In this document: piece after piece, positions 9,745 to 18,910 of the stretch | Position numbering within the stretch: the first letter of the stretch is position 1 | How the letters are laid out: each line of letters starts with the position of its first letter | Source of the DNA: an uncultured Chloroflexales bacterium | GTDB lineage: Bacteria; Chloroflexota; Chloroflexia; Chloroflexales; Chloroflexaceae | NCBI GenBank assembly: GCA_937918935.1 | Contig: CAKZSI010000028.1 | Coordinates: 1-64,000, forward strand | Length of the DNA: 64,000 bases | Reading direction: 5' to 3' | Position numbers and translations under genes: made by a program | Notes under the pieces: model-generated | Databases searched by the model: none | The model's input: the letters and a program-made list of their open reading frames with translations, nothing else | Told to the model about the DNA's origin: nothing

Positions 9745-12728
9745 TGCCTTATTCCCCGTCTTCAACCCAGCGCATGACCGAGCCGGCGCACATTCTGGTC
9801 GTTGAGGATGACCCGATCATCCAGCGCGTCTACCACGATGTGCTTGTTGCTGATGGCTACCGTGTTTCATTGACCACCAGCGGCGAGGAGGCGCTGGCCT
9901 ACCTGCACCTCATTACCCCGGATATTATTTTGCTCGACCTGGCCCTGCCCGGCATTGGCGGCCTCGAAGTTACCCGGCGCATCAAGGCCGACCGCTCCAA
10001 ACTCTTCATCCCCGTGATGATCATCTCCGCGACGGCTGACCTCAACACCAGCGTCGCCAGCCTCGACGCTGGCGCCGATGACTTTCTGGTCAAGCCCATC
10101 GCCATTGACGAACTGCTGGCGCGCGTTCGGGCGATGTTGCGGCTGCAGCGCGCCCAGCGCGGGCTGGAACGCGCCCAGCGAAAAACCGAACTGCTGCTCC
10201 ACCTGACCCGCGACCTGGGTTCCAGCATCGATCTCGACGCCCTGCTCACGGGCTTCCTCGACCACCTCGCCGATGCGGTGGGGGCCGCGCGCGCCAGTAT
10301 TATTCTGACCGATGTAGACACCGAGCACGTGCTCTGCTACTCCAGCAGTCGCAACCCGGCCAGCGTCACCCTCCAGTATATTCTGCAGCAGGGTGTGGCC
10401 GGCTGGGTATTGCGTGAACGCCGCCCCTTGACCATCGCCGATACCCGCGACGATCGGCGCTGGTTCACCGCCAATCAACTCCACAGCAACGTGCGTTCCG
10501 TGGCGGCAATGCCGATCGTGCGCGAGGGCCGTGTTCTCGGGGTGATCACCCTGGTGCACCATACGCCCGGCTACTTCACCGAGGAACATCTCGAATTGCT
10601 CACCTCGGTGGCGGCCCAGAGCGCCGTGGCCATCGAAAGCGCCCAACTCTTCCGCCTGACACGGGGCCAGAAGGAGTTGCTCGCCCGCCGGGCCGAAGAA
10701 CTGCGCAAGGTCAACGAGATCAATACCTACCTTGCCGAACTGATGGCGCCCGATCAGTTGATGCGCCTGATGGTCTATATGCTCCAGCAGCAGTTCGGTT
10801 ATCCCCGTGTCAGCCTGTTGCTGCTTCAGGGTGAACACCTCGTGCTCCAGGCAGATGCGGGCGCCATTGGCGCCCCGACCACGCCGCCGGTGAGGGTGTG
10901 CGCCGAACGGGGCCTCAGCGGTTGGGCCATTGCCCAGCGGCAGACGGTGCGCGTGGCCGATGTTTCCCATGACTCGCGCTTCGAACTCATCCTGCCCGGC
11001 GACGAGCAGGTGCGCGCCTTGCTGGTGATGCCGGTGATGCTGCGGCGCGAGATGCTGGGCACGCTTGAACTGCGCAGCCCGGATGGAGGCGCCTTTGGCC
11101 CCAATGATGAGGCTGTGCTCAATGCGATTGTCAATCAGTTCAGCATCGCCCTGGGCAATGCCCGCCTCCTCGAACAAGAACAACGGCGCATTTCCCAACT
11201 CAACCAGGTCAATCGTCTCTCGGTCGCGATAACGGCCCAGATCGATGCACCGCAGAACTTGCAACTCGCCGCCGATGCCGTGGCGGCCATCTTTGGCGTG
11301 CCCCAGGCCGGCCTGGTGCTGTTCAACGACCTTGAGCGACAAGAGCGACCGTTGATCGCCCTCCACGGTGGTCCAACTCTCCATGATGCTGAGCTGGAAC
11401 GCCTGCTCACCGCCCATCCCGACGCGCGGCAGATGCTCCTGAACGCCCGCGAGCCGGTGCTCGTCCGCGGCCTTCGCGCCGATCCGCGCTTTGCTGTCTT
11501 ACACAACCTGTTCGAGGCCCGTGGAATTGACGATATGCTCTTCGTCCCGCTTCTGGCTGGCCAGCGCACTCTTGGCGTCCTCTGTATTGACGCCACCGGT
11601 CGCCAGGCGGGTTTCGGACGCGCCGATATGGAACTGGCCACGACCGTGGCCAGTCTGATCGTCCAGGTTATGGAAAATGCCCGGCTCTACCGCGTGGTTG
11701 CTGAGGAACGCTCTACCCTGAACGCGGTGCTGCGCGGCGCTACCGACCCCATCCTGCTGGTTGGCCCCCAATGTGAAGTGCTGCTGGCCAATCGCGCCGC
11801 CGAAGAACGCCTGGGCCTGAACCTGCGCCTCGCACGCGGCCAGACCCTCGACGCCCTCCTGTCGGGCAGCAACCCCGCCATCGGTCAACTGGCGCCGTTG
11901 ATCAAGCAGGCCAACGGCGTCGGCGCCGCCGCCGAGATCGTCCTTCCCGACGATGTGACCTTCAGCGTCAGCGTCGCGCCCGTGCGCGGAGCCGATGAAA
12001 CTCCCCTTGGCCACGTGACCGTGCTGCGCGATATTAGCCCGATCAAGCGCCTCGAGCGCCAGGAACGGGAACGGCTCCGCAGTGTCTTCCGGCGCTATGT
12101 GTCGCCCCAGGTGGCCGAACAGTTGCTCGACGCTGGGGCCGAGTTCGGCCATCCTACCGAACGCGATGTCGCTGTGGTCTTCGCCGATATGCGCGGTTTT
12201 ACCACTATTACTGAACGCACCCCCCCGGGGGTGTTGATTGAGCAGATCCTCAATCGCTACTTTACCGCTATGACCGAGGTGCTCTACGCCTTCGGCGGCG
12301 CCATTGACAAGTTCCTTGGCGATGGCATCATTGGCGTCTTCGGCTCCCCGATAGCCTATCCCGATGATCCCCAGCGCGCCCTCGTCGCCTCGGTCGAAAT
12401 GCAACGGGCCTTCGCTCGCCTCGCCCGCCAGTGGCGCACCGAACTCGGTGTCGATATCGGGATGGGCATCGGCCTCAGCTATGGCCGCGCCGTCGTCGGC
12501 AACATCGGTTCCGAACAACGCCAGGATTACACCCTGATTGGCGATGTGGTGAATACTGCCTCGCGCCTCTCTGGCCTCGCCCGGGCCGGGCAGGTGATCG
12601 TCTCGTATCACCTGGTCGAGGCACTCCCCACTACCTGGCAGGCGCCATGGACCCTCACTCCCCTGGGTAGCGTGGACCTTAAGGGAAAACTTGAACCCCA
12701 TCGGGTCTATCAGGTGGAAATCTCCTGA
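9744..12728 (+). CDS. response regulator - triple GAF - PAS - class III adenylate cyclase
   Basis: A 994-residue multi-domain signalling protein expected to make cAMP in response to phosphorylation and small ligands. A receiver domain (13-130) has phospho-acceptor Asp 65 and Lys 117. Three GAF-like domains follow (about 155-305, 325-480, 490-645), then a PAS domain (about 655-765) and a class III cyclase domain (about 790-994). The catalytic set is intact: metal Asp 815 in FADMRGFT, Lys 856 and Asp 860 in DKFLGDG, Asp 928 in DYTLIGD, Asn 937 and Arg 941 in NTASR. Lys 856 with Asp 928 is the ATP-selective pair, so adenylate rather than guanylate cyclase is inferred. The start may be the ATG at 9744 or the one at 9774, which better fits the receiver fold. 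There is no cognate kinase adjacent. Confidence 0.9.
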   Translation: MPYSPSSTQRMTEPAHILVVEDDPIIQRVYHDVLVADGYRVSLTTSGEEALAYLHLITPDIILLDLALPGIGGLEVTRRIKADRSKLFIPVMIISATADLNTSVASLDAGADDFLVKPIAIDELLARVRAMLRLQRAQRGLERAQRKTELLLHLTRDLGSSIDLDALLTGFLDHLADAVGAARASIILTDVDTEHVLCYSSSRNPASVTLQYILQQGVAGWVLRERRPLTIADTRDDRRWFTANQLHSNVRSVAAMPIVREGRVLGVITLVHHTPGYFTEEHLELLTSVAAQSAVAIESAQLFRLTRGQKELLARRAEELRKVNEINTYLAELMAPDQLMRLMVYMLQQQFGYPRVSLLLLQGEHLVLQADAGAIGAPTTPPVRVCAERGLSGWAIAQRQTVRVADVSHDSRFELILPGDEQVRALLVMPVMLRREMLGTLELRSPDGGAFGPNDEAVLNAIVNQFSIALGNARLLEQEQRRISQLNQVNRLSVAITAQIDAPQNLQLAADAVAAIFGVPQAGLVLFNDLERQERPLIALHGGPTLHDAELERLLTAHPDARQMLLNAREPVLVRGLRADPRFAVLHNLFEARGIDDMLFVPLLAGQRTLGVLCIDATGRQAGFGRADMELATTVASLIVQVMENARLYRVVAEERSTLNAVLRGATDPILLVGPQCEVLLANRAAEERLGLNLRLARGQTLDALLSGSNPAIGQLAPLIKQANGVGAAAEIVLPDDVTFSVSVAPVRGADETPLGHVTVLRDISPIKRLERQERERLRSVFRRYVSPQVAEQLLDAGAEFGHPTERDVAVVFADMRGFTTITERTPPGVLIEQILNRYFTAMTEVLYAFGGAIDKFLGDGIIGVFGSPIAYPDDPQRALVASVEMQRAFARLARQWRTELGVDIGMGIGLSYGRAVVGNIGSEQRQDYTLIGDVVNTASRLSGLARAGQVIVSYHLVEALPTTWQAPWTLTPLGSVDLKGKLEPHRVYQVEIS

Positions 12729-12764
12729 CACTCCCTCCAATAGGTTCCCTGTCTATAAGCTGTC

Positions 12765-12793
12765 TTGACAATATCCTGTAAAAACTTTATTAT
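12765..12793 (+). promoter_or_regulatory. strong sigma70-type promoter for the GHL lipoprotein gene
   Basis: A perfect TTGACA (12765-12770) is followed after 17 bp by TATTAT (12788-12793). The AT-rich context stands out from its surroundings. The start codon lies about 225 nt downstream, so the transcript has a long leader with no obvious open frame. Confidence 0.7.
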
Positions 12794-13015
12794 ACGCATA
12801 ACCTTTCGGCAAGTGGCTCGTATTGGCTAGTGGTGTGACGCCCCGGTTGTGATGGGTGATTTCTCGTACAGAGGGGTTGCCCTTCCACGCCTCCTCCCGC
12901 CGCAGCCATCAAAATCATCGTGGCAGCCCACTAAAGCATACCCGTGCTCTCCACGATCCTCCCATTGAACGAGGGTGGAAAACCACGTCGCCCCCTGCCT
13001 GAGCCTCATCGTTGC

Positions 13016-13021
13016 GAGGAG
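13016..13021 (+). promoter_or_regulatory. ribosome binding site that selects a TTG start
   Basis: GAGGAG lies 5 nt before the TTG at 13027. The first ATG in the frame (13042) would be 20 nt away, too far for this site. Confidence 0.6.
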
Positions 13022-13026
13022 TATCC

Positions 13027-15126
13027 TTGAGTAGCGCCGCTATGAACCTGCGTTTACCGGCCCGCCCAATGGCCCTCTTGAGCGTCCTGCTCCTGGCCGC
13101 AATCATTGCCGGTTGCGGACGCCCGGCCGTGGTGCTCACCGGCACGATCACCGACGCCTACACCGGCCAACCCGTGCCCGAGGCCCGGGTCACCATCGGC
13201 AATACCAGCGTGACAACCGATGCCAACGGTATGTTCAGCACCTCGCGCTGGAGGCGGGGCGATGTGCTCGCCGTGTCCGCGCCCAGTTATGAGCCGCTGC
13301 GCCTCCCCCTCGCAGAGCGCCCCGAATTGGCCGCCTCTGATGCCCTCACCCTCACCCTTAACACCGCCCTGCGTCCCAATACGCTGAGCGGCACGATTAC
13401 CGACGCCTATACCGGCCAACCCCTCGCTAATGCCCAGGTGACCGCGACCTTCAACGTCACCAGTACCCTCAGCGTTGCTACTGGCGCCGATGGTCGCTAC
13501 ACCCTTGCCGATCTGCCCGAGCAATTTACGCTCAGCGTGGCCGCGCCCGACTACGCCCCCGCTGAACGGACCTTGAGCCGCACCACCAGCCTCGATCTCG
13601 CCCTGCGACCCGCCGTGCTGACGGGTATGATCACCGACCGCTACAGCGGCCAGGCCGTCGCCGGTGCAACCATCACCGCCGGCACTGCCCGCGCCACCTC
13701 CGGCCCCGATGGTCGCTATCGCCTCGAGGGCATCCCGGCCACGGCGACCAGTGTCGAGATCAGCGCCGATGGGTATGCCCCCCTCTCCCAGGAACTGGCC
13801 CGCGCGACCGTGCTCGACGCCGTACTGCGCCCCGATACCCTCAAGGGACGCCTGATTGATAAGGGTACTGGCAAACCTCTGGCCAACGCGGCCATCCTCG
13901 TCACGACTACCTACCCCGGTGTCGCCGTGGCTTTTGAACGCATCGCCGGCAGCAGCGACGGCGCCTTTACCCTCACCGGTGTGCCCGAACAGGGCTATCT
14001 CCAGGTGCTCGCCCCGGGCTACCGCACCGTGGTGCTGCCCATCAAGCCCGGCGAGGTCCCCGCCGAAATCGCCCTGGAACGCTTCCGCGTGAAGGCCCTC
14101 TATGTCACTGCCGCGGTCGCCAGCGCCCCCGCCCTGCTCGAAGAATACATCCAGTTGATCGACCGCACCGAACTCAACGCGATTGTCATCGATCTGAAGA
14201 GCGATCTACGGGACGATCTTGGCCTTGTGTATTACGACTCCCAGGTGCCGCTGGCGCGCGAACTTGGCCTGTCACGACCCTATATTGATATGCCGGCCCT
14301 CGTGCAGCGCCTCAAGGATATGGGCATCTACACCATCGCCCGCATCCAGCTCTTCTCCCACGACAATGTCCTCTCGGATGCGCGCCCCGAGTGGTCCATT
14401 CGCTTGAAAGAGACCGGCGAGGTCTATGCCGATTATCCCGGCCCCGGCATCCGCTACGCCTACCTCGACCCGACTAACCGCAATGTCTGGGATTACAATA
14501 TCCAGCTCGGGGTCGAGGCGGCGCTGATGGGCTTCGACGAGATTAACTACGACTACATCCGTTTCCCCGATTGGTTCGGCAAGCGTGCCGAGTTTCGCGA
14601 TCAGTTGCTCTTTGCTGAACCCATGGACCCCGTTGATAACCCCGAGCGTATGTTTGAGGTGCTCACCGATTTCATGGACGCTGCCCATCGCCAGGTCAAT
14701 GGCGCCGGTGCGAAGATGTCAATTGACATTTTTGGGCGGGTCGTCCTTGGGGGTTCGCTTACCATTGCCCAGGATATGCGACGTATGGGCGACCACGCAG
14801 ACTATATTTGCCCTATGCCCTACCCATCGCTGTGGTGGCCGGGGGCCTTCGACATCCCCGCGCCGGTAGATGAACCCTACAGGGTGCTCGACGCCGCCAA
14901 TGCCGAGGCGCTGCGACAGATCGAGGGCGAGTATGCCCGCCTCCGCCCGTGGCTCCAGGATCATACCGACCCCTGGGCCTACAAGGTGGTGCGCTACGGC
15001 CCTGCCGAGGTGCGCGCCCAGATCGATGCGACCGAGAAGTATCCGGAAATTGATGGCTGGATGCTCTATGACTCTGCCAACTCATACAAGGGGGCCTTCG
15101 GCGGGGCTGTGAAGCCTGAGCGATAA
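13027..15126 (+). CDS. lipoprotein with four carboxypeptidase-regulatory-like repeats and a glycoside-hydrolase-like domain (DUF4015)
   Basis: A 699-residue exported protein. After a short basic stretch and a hydrophobic segment comes the lipobox AGC (in AAIIAGCGRP), so it should be anchored to the outer face of the membrane. Four beta-sandwich repeats follow, each opening with a G-T/M/R-I/L-T/D-D-x-Y/G-T/S-G-Q/K motif (LTGTITDAYTGQP, LSGTITDAYTGQP, LTGMITDRYSGQA, LKGRLIDKGTGKP), each about 80 residues long. The C-terminal part (about 355-690) resembles the putative glycoside hydrolase family DUF4015: AIVIDLKSD, IYTIARIQLFSHD, AYLDPTNRNVWDYN, EINYDYIRFPDW and MPYPSLWWPG. A polysaccharide substrate in the envelope or matrix is inferred. 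TTG at 13027 is chosen from its ribosome binding site; ATG at 13042 is the alternative. Confidence 0.85.
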   Translation: MSSAAMNLRLPARPMALLSVLLLAAIIAGCGRPAVVLTGTITDAYTGQPVPEARVTIGNTSVTTDANGMFSTSRWRRGDVLAVSAPSYEPLRLPLAERPELAASDALTLTLNTALRPNTLSGTITDAYTGQPLANAQVTATFNVTSTLSVATGADGRYTLADLPEQFTLSVAAPDYAPAERTLSRTTSLDLALRPAVLTGMITDRYSGQAVAGATITAGTARATSGPDGRYRLEGIPATATSVEISADGYAPLSQELARATVLDAVLRPDTLKGRLIDKGTGKPLANAAILVTTTYPGVAVAFERIAGSSDGAFTLTGVPEQGYLQVLAPGYRTVVLPIKPGEVPAEIALERFRVKALYVTAAVASAPALLEEYIQLIDRTELNAIVIDLKSDLRDDLGLVYYDSQVPLARELGLSRPYIDMPALVQRLKDMGIYTIARIQLFSHDNVLSDARPEWSIRLKETGEVYADYPGPGIRYAYLDPTNRNVWDYNIQLGVEAALMGFDEINYDYIRFPDWFGKRAEFRDQLLFAEPMDPVDNPERMFEVLTDFMDAAHRQVNGAGAKMSIDIFGRVVLGGSLTIAQDMRRMGDHADYICPMPYPSLWWPGAFDIPAPVDEPYRVLDAANAEALRQIEGEYARLRPWLQDHTDPWAYKVVRYGPAEVRAQIDATEKYPEIDGWMLYDSANSYKGAFGGAVKPER

Positions 15127-15625
15127 TCCTGCGCAGAAGGAGGAATCGTAGAGGCGCTCCCAGGAACACCCTCGCCTGGCGACGGGATGGGGAAACTGCG
15201 TTGCTCCACCTTGCCCCTCTTTCACCGCCGGTAAGGGCAGTTCCCGAACTGCCCTACCTCTGGCTTATGTGAGGGTGAGACGTCCGTACATCGGCAAAAG
15301 GCAAGGTTTTCGTTTACAGGCCCCTGATTGGTCGGTGAACTGAGTTGTTCAATAAACACCCGCCCCCTCCCCAATCCTTCCCCGTCGGGAGTGCGCCCTG
15401 CGCCTCCTCCTCACGGTGGAGAGCCTGGGAGGAGGGGAGAAATGCAAGGAAACGCACTTCACAGACCGCGATAAGCAACTAACCCTGTTTGACGGGGATC
15501 TAGTGCGCGCCGCGGCGATCACTGCGGCCTCCTGCTGGACGATGGGCTGAGCGTGGCGGTGGCTGCGTCCAGTCAATCCGGCGGGCCAGGGCCTTCCGTT
15601 CCAGCAGCGCGCAAGGCGGAAACGT
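15127..15625. other. repeat-filled intergenic region
   Basis: About 500 bp without a credible gene. It contains a degenerate palindrome near 15186-15210 (GATGGGGAAACTGCG), the type C composite repeat at 15350-15470 and the ribosome binding region of the amidase gene (AAGGCGGA at 15613-15620). Confidence 0.6.
15350..15470. repeat. composite intergenic repeat (type C), copy 2
   Basis: Shares the block order and many exact words with 6900-7031: AAACAC, CCGCCCCCTCCCCAA, a GGAGG-rich centre, CTGGGAGGAGGGGAGAAATGC, GGAAACGCACTT and CAGACC. Confidence 0.6.
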
Positions 15626-18076
15626 ATGCGACGGATGTCGGCTCTGTTTGCACCCCGGGCGCGCCACGTCGCCTGCGTCCTTCTGGTCGCGCTGGCTGTT
15701 ATGCTTGCGCCGCTCGCCCCCACGCCCGCTCGCGCTCAACAGCAAGGACCGCAGGCCCGTGTCGGTAAACTCACCCTCTCGTCCGTCGCCGATTGGGAGG
15801 CAGGCAGCGTCAGCGGGCTCCTGGTCACCAACAATGCCGGCGGCGAACTTCGCCTTGCCGATGATCAGACGTTTGGCAGCTTCGTCTCGCCCGCGCTCAA
15901 GACGAATTTCCCCATTAACGCGGCCGGCGCTCAATGGCGCGCAGATGTGCTCGACGGCACCCAATTGCTGATCGAGGCGCGCGCCCGCGCCACGCCCCCC
16001 GAAGGCGATCCCGAGAGCGGCTGGGGACCCTGGCAACCGCTTGTCGCCGGCGATGCACGCTCTGCCGCCACCGGGAGCGAGGGCGCCTTCGCTACTCCCA
16101 ATGTGCTTGCCCTGCCCGCCGACACCCAGTATCTGCAACTGCGCGTCACCCTCGGCAGCCAGATTGCCCGCGCCTCACCCACTCTCGAAGAAGTCACCCT
16201 CAGCTATCTGAATACTACGGCCGCGAAGCCGATCTTCGCCGCGGGCCTGCCCCGCCGCCCCATCCTCTTCGGCCCATCCACGCTGACCCGGCGCCCCACC
16301 CTGATTAGCCGGGCTGACTGGAGTGGCAGCCTGCGGCCCGCACAGCCCGTTCGTGGCGATCCGCTTGGCGTGATTATCCACCAGATTGACGCCAGTCCAA
16401 CGCCCACCGCCACCCTCGATTTCGTGCGCGCCCTCACGGTGTACCAGACCGAGGCGCTCGGCTGGGAGGATCTCAGCTACCACTACCTGGTTGACGCCGA
16501 GGGGAACCTCTTCGAGGGCCGTCTCGGGGGGCCAACCTCGCGTGTGCCGCGGCTGGCCGGGGGCGGTACCGCAGTCCATGTCGCGCTGATCGCCCCTCGC
16601 GATGCGACGGCGACCCCCGCTGCCAGCGGGACGCTCGTGAGCCTGCTGGCCTGGCTCGGTGAAGCCTATACCATCAACCCTACCGGCGACCACGTGGTGG
16701 CGCTCGACGGGCAACGCCGCACGCGGCCCAATATCGCCGGGCACAACGATGTCGCCCCCGAGGCCCCCGATCCCTTCCCCCCCTTGCGTGGCCAACTCAA
16801 CCAGATCCGTGCCCAGGTCGACGGATCAACCGTGCGCGCCCGCTGGTACTTCGCCGAGGGCAATGTGACCGATTACAGCCAGCGATTCGCCTTCTTCAAC
16901 CCCACCGACGCCCAGGCCGACGCCCGGGTCAACCTCATCCGCGTCGGTGGCGCGCCGATTACCCGCATCGTCACCGTGCCCCCCAATGGCCGCGCCGACC
17001 TGGTGGTCAACGATCTGGTGCAGGACGCCCCGGCCCTGCCGGCAATCGTCGAGTCCAGTGCGCCCATTCTGGCCGAGCGCGCCATGGGCCTTACGACCGA
17101 CATTGATGGTGGCCCGGGCATCACCAGCCTGTCGCGGGTCTGGTACTTTGCCGAGGGCTCAACCGAAGGCAACGCCCGAACCTACCTGATCCTCTTCAAC
17201 CCCGGCGCGGCGCCTGTCCAGGCAACCGTCAACTACCTCCGCCGCGATGGCCTCACCTTCGAGCAGCCGGTGACCGTGGGCGCCCAATCACGCCTGGTGA
17301 TTTCCGTACACGACATTACGCTGCCCGATGGCACCCGCCCCCTGCTAGGGGCGAACTTCGGCGGACAGGTGATTGCCAGCCAGCCCATCGCGGTGGAACG
17401 CACTCTACGCTTCGGGCCAGAGCAGGCCGGCCTGCACACCGGGCACGCTATTACCACCCTGTCGCGGCGCTGGCACTTCGCCGAGGGCACCACCGAGGGC
17501 GACTTCCGCATGCGCCTCCTGGTCCTGAACCCCAACACTCAGCCCGCGCGTACCGTTGTCACTTTTATGGGACCCGATGGCCGCGCCGTGACGCGCCGTT
17601 ACGCCGTGCCGCCACGCTCACAACTCAGCATCAATGCCAATGAAATCGTGCCCAACCTGGGGTTCAGTTCGCTGGTCGAGGCCGACCGGCCCATCGCTGT
17701 CGAGCGCGCGCTGATCTTCAACGGCGGCGCTGCGGGCGCCGTCAGCGCCGGCGCGCCCGAACCGGCCTTGCGCTGGGCCTTCGTTGATGGGCGCACCCGC
17801 GACACGAGTTACATCCTCTGTGTCAGCAACCCCGGCCGCCTCACCGCCCGCGTCACGGTGGACTTCAACTTCTCAGGCGGCGCCACTGGCCAGCAGAGCT
17901 TCGAGGTGCCCGCCGGGGCCCGCTACACCATGTCCGTCCATGAAATCTATCCCAACGAGGATGCTGTCTCAGCCATTGTGCGGAGTACCCGGCCCATCGT
18001 TGCCGAACGCTCCCTCTTCCCCGGCGGCGGTGCGCGGGGTGGAGCTACCGCTCTGGGTATTCCCTCTGGGGAGTGA
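15626..18076 (+). CDS. secreted N-acetylmuramoyl-L-alanine amidase (PGRP-type) with four WYFAEG repeats
   Basis: An 816-residue exported protein that likely cleaves the amide between muramic acid and the stem peptide of peptidoglycan. A signal peptide (1-37, ending ARA) is followed by a beta-rich region (45-195). The amidase/PGRP domain (about 223-395) starts with RPTLISRADW; candidate zinc ligands are His 252 in IIHQID, His 373 in AGHNDVAPEAPDPF and Asp 382, and Tyr 285 lies in the SYHYLVD stretch. Four C-terminal repeats of about 100 residues start with WYFAEG (407), WYFAEG (506), WHFAEG (616) and WAFVDG (717). Each ends in a phrase such as APILAERAM or PIAVER. These resemble adhesion-type beta domains found in multicellular Chloroflexota. 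The ATG follows AAGGCGGA. It converges with the next gene, stops 9 bp apart. Confidence 0.9.
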   Translation: MRRMSALFAPRARHVACVLLVALAVMLAPLAPTPARAQQQGPQARVGKLTLSSVADWEAGSVSGLLVTNNAGGELRLADDQTFGSFVSPALKTNFPINAAGAQWRADVLDGTQLLIEARARATPPEGDPESGWGPWQPLVAGDARSAATGSEGAFATPNVLALPADTQYLQLRVTLGSQIARASPTLEEVTLSYLNTTAAKPIFAAGLPRRPILFGPSTLTRRPTLISRADWSGSLRPAQPVRGDPLGVIIHQIDASPTPTATLDFVRALTVYQTEALGWEDLSYHYLVDAEGNLFEGRLGGPTSRVPRLAGGGTAVHVALIAPRDATATPAASGTLVSLLAWLGEAYTINPTGDHVVALDGQRRTRPNIAGHNDVAPEAPDPFPPLRGQLNQIRAQVDGSTVRARWYFAEGNVTDYSQRFAFFNPTDAQADARVNLIRVGGAPITRIVTVPPNGRADLVVNDLVQDAPALPAIVESSAPILAERAMGLTTDIDGGPGITSLSRVWYFAEGSTEGNARTYLILFNPGAAPVQATVNYLRRDGLTFEQPVTVGAQSRLVISVHDITLPDGTRPLLGANFGGQVIASQPIAVERTLRFGPEQAGLHTGHAITTLSRRWHFAEGTTEGDFRMRLLVLNPNTQPARTVVTFMGPDGRAVTRRYAVPPRSQLSINANEIVPNLGFSSLVEADRPIAVERALIFNGGAAGAVSAGAPEPALRWAFVDGRTRDTSYILCVSNPGRLTARVTVDFNFSGGATGQQSFEVPAGARYTMSVHEIYPNEDAVSAIVRSTRPIVAERSLFPGGGARGGATALGIPSGE

Positions 18077-18085
18077 CCCCCCGGT

Positions 18086-18691
18086 CTAGCCGCGGCAGCG
18101 CAGGCGCAGCAGCAGGCCCACAAGGGCCGCCCCCAGGCCCGCCCACAACGCGCCCTGGATCCACGGTGAAGGCAGCAGAGCCGCCAGCGTCGCGGGGGCT
18201 TCATAGCGCTCTACCAGTTCAGCCGGCGGCTCGACGCCCAGCACGCTCGCTAGCCGCGCAAAGGTCGGCTTGATGACGGATATCTCGCGGCCTGCAAGCT
18301 CGCGGTGGAGCAGGCTGAAGGGGAAGATCCCCGGCAGGGCGTAGGGCAGCACGACGCCATTCTCGATCCGCGTGCCGCCAGCTTCCGGCGCCAGACTGAA
18401 CATCCAGATCTGCGCCACCCCGGGCGCGAAGGTGAACCCCACCCGCCAGGCGATCCGGTAGGGCGGCTCCCAGATCACCACCCGGTTCGCCGTCACATAC
18501 GACAGCCCGCGCATGTACTGTTGCGACTCGAACACCACACCCGGCCCCATCCTCCCGCCTGGCACCGTCACCGCCTGAACCTCGCCGCTTCCGGCAATCT
18601 CCGGGTGCCGGGTCGGGTCGGCTGCCAGGTCCCACACCGACTCGACCGGCGCGCGCAAAACGCCGCTCACCGAGGCGCCGACGTATCGCAT
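18086..18691 (-). CDS. SRPBCC (START-like) family protein with a C-terminal membrane anchor
   Basis: A 201-residue protein. Residues 1-145 match the helix-grip SRPBCC fold: VSGVLRAPVESVWDLAADPTRHPEI, then a beta sheet with GVVFESQQY, RIAWRVGFTF and GGTRIENGVVLPY. This fold binds hydrophobic ligands, but the ligand cannot be predicted. The C-terminus has a hydrophobic segment (about 176-195, IQGALWAGLGAALVGLLL) followed by basic residues, suggesting a cytoplasmic domain tethered to the membrane. The ATG is at 18691. It lies in the same direction as, and downstream of, NAD kinase, 219 bp away. Confidence 0.75.
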   Translation of the reverse strand: MRYVGASVSGVLRAPVESVWDLAADPTRHPEIAGSGEVQAVTVPGGRMGPGVVFESQQYMRGLSYVTANRVVIWEPPYRIAWRVGFTFAPGVAQIWMFSLAPEAGGTRIENGVVLPYALPGIFPFSLLHRELAGREISVIKPTFARLASVLGVEPPAELVERYEAPATLAALLPSPWIQGALWAGLGAALVGLLLRLRCRG

Positions 18692-18910
18692 AGGTTTTCC
18701 TCGCTTTCGGGTTGCACGACGTTGATGGATCGTATAGCCCCGTGTACCCTCCGCTCACGCGCCGCGCACGGCGGCTGCATGCTCTGAGGTCTCTGCTGGC
18801 CCCATTCGATGCTGGAAACGATCCCCATCCCTCCCATCGGGCCGGGGCGAGGGGAACGCCGGTTTCCCCACCTACCTCCAACCGTCTGCCGATCGCTGTG
18901 AGCTGGTCTC

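Noticed and set aside
9867-11417. Long open frame opposite the cyclase gene
   Set aside because: Antisense shadow of the GAF region without any motif.
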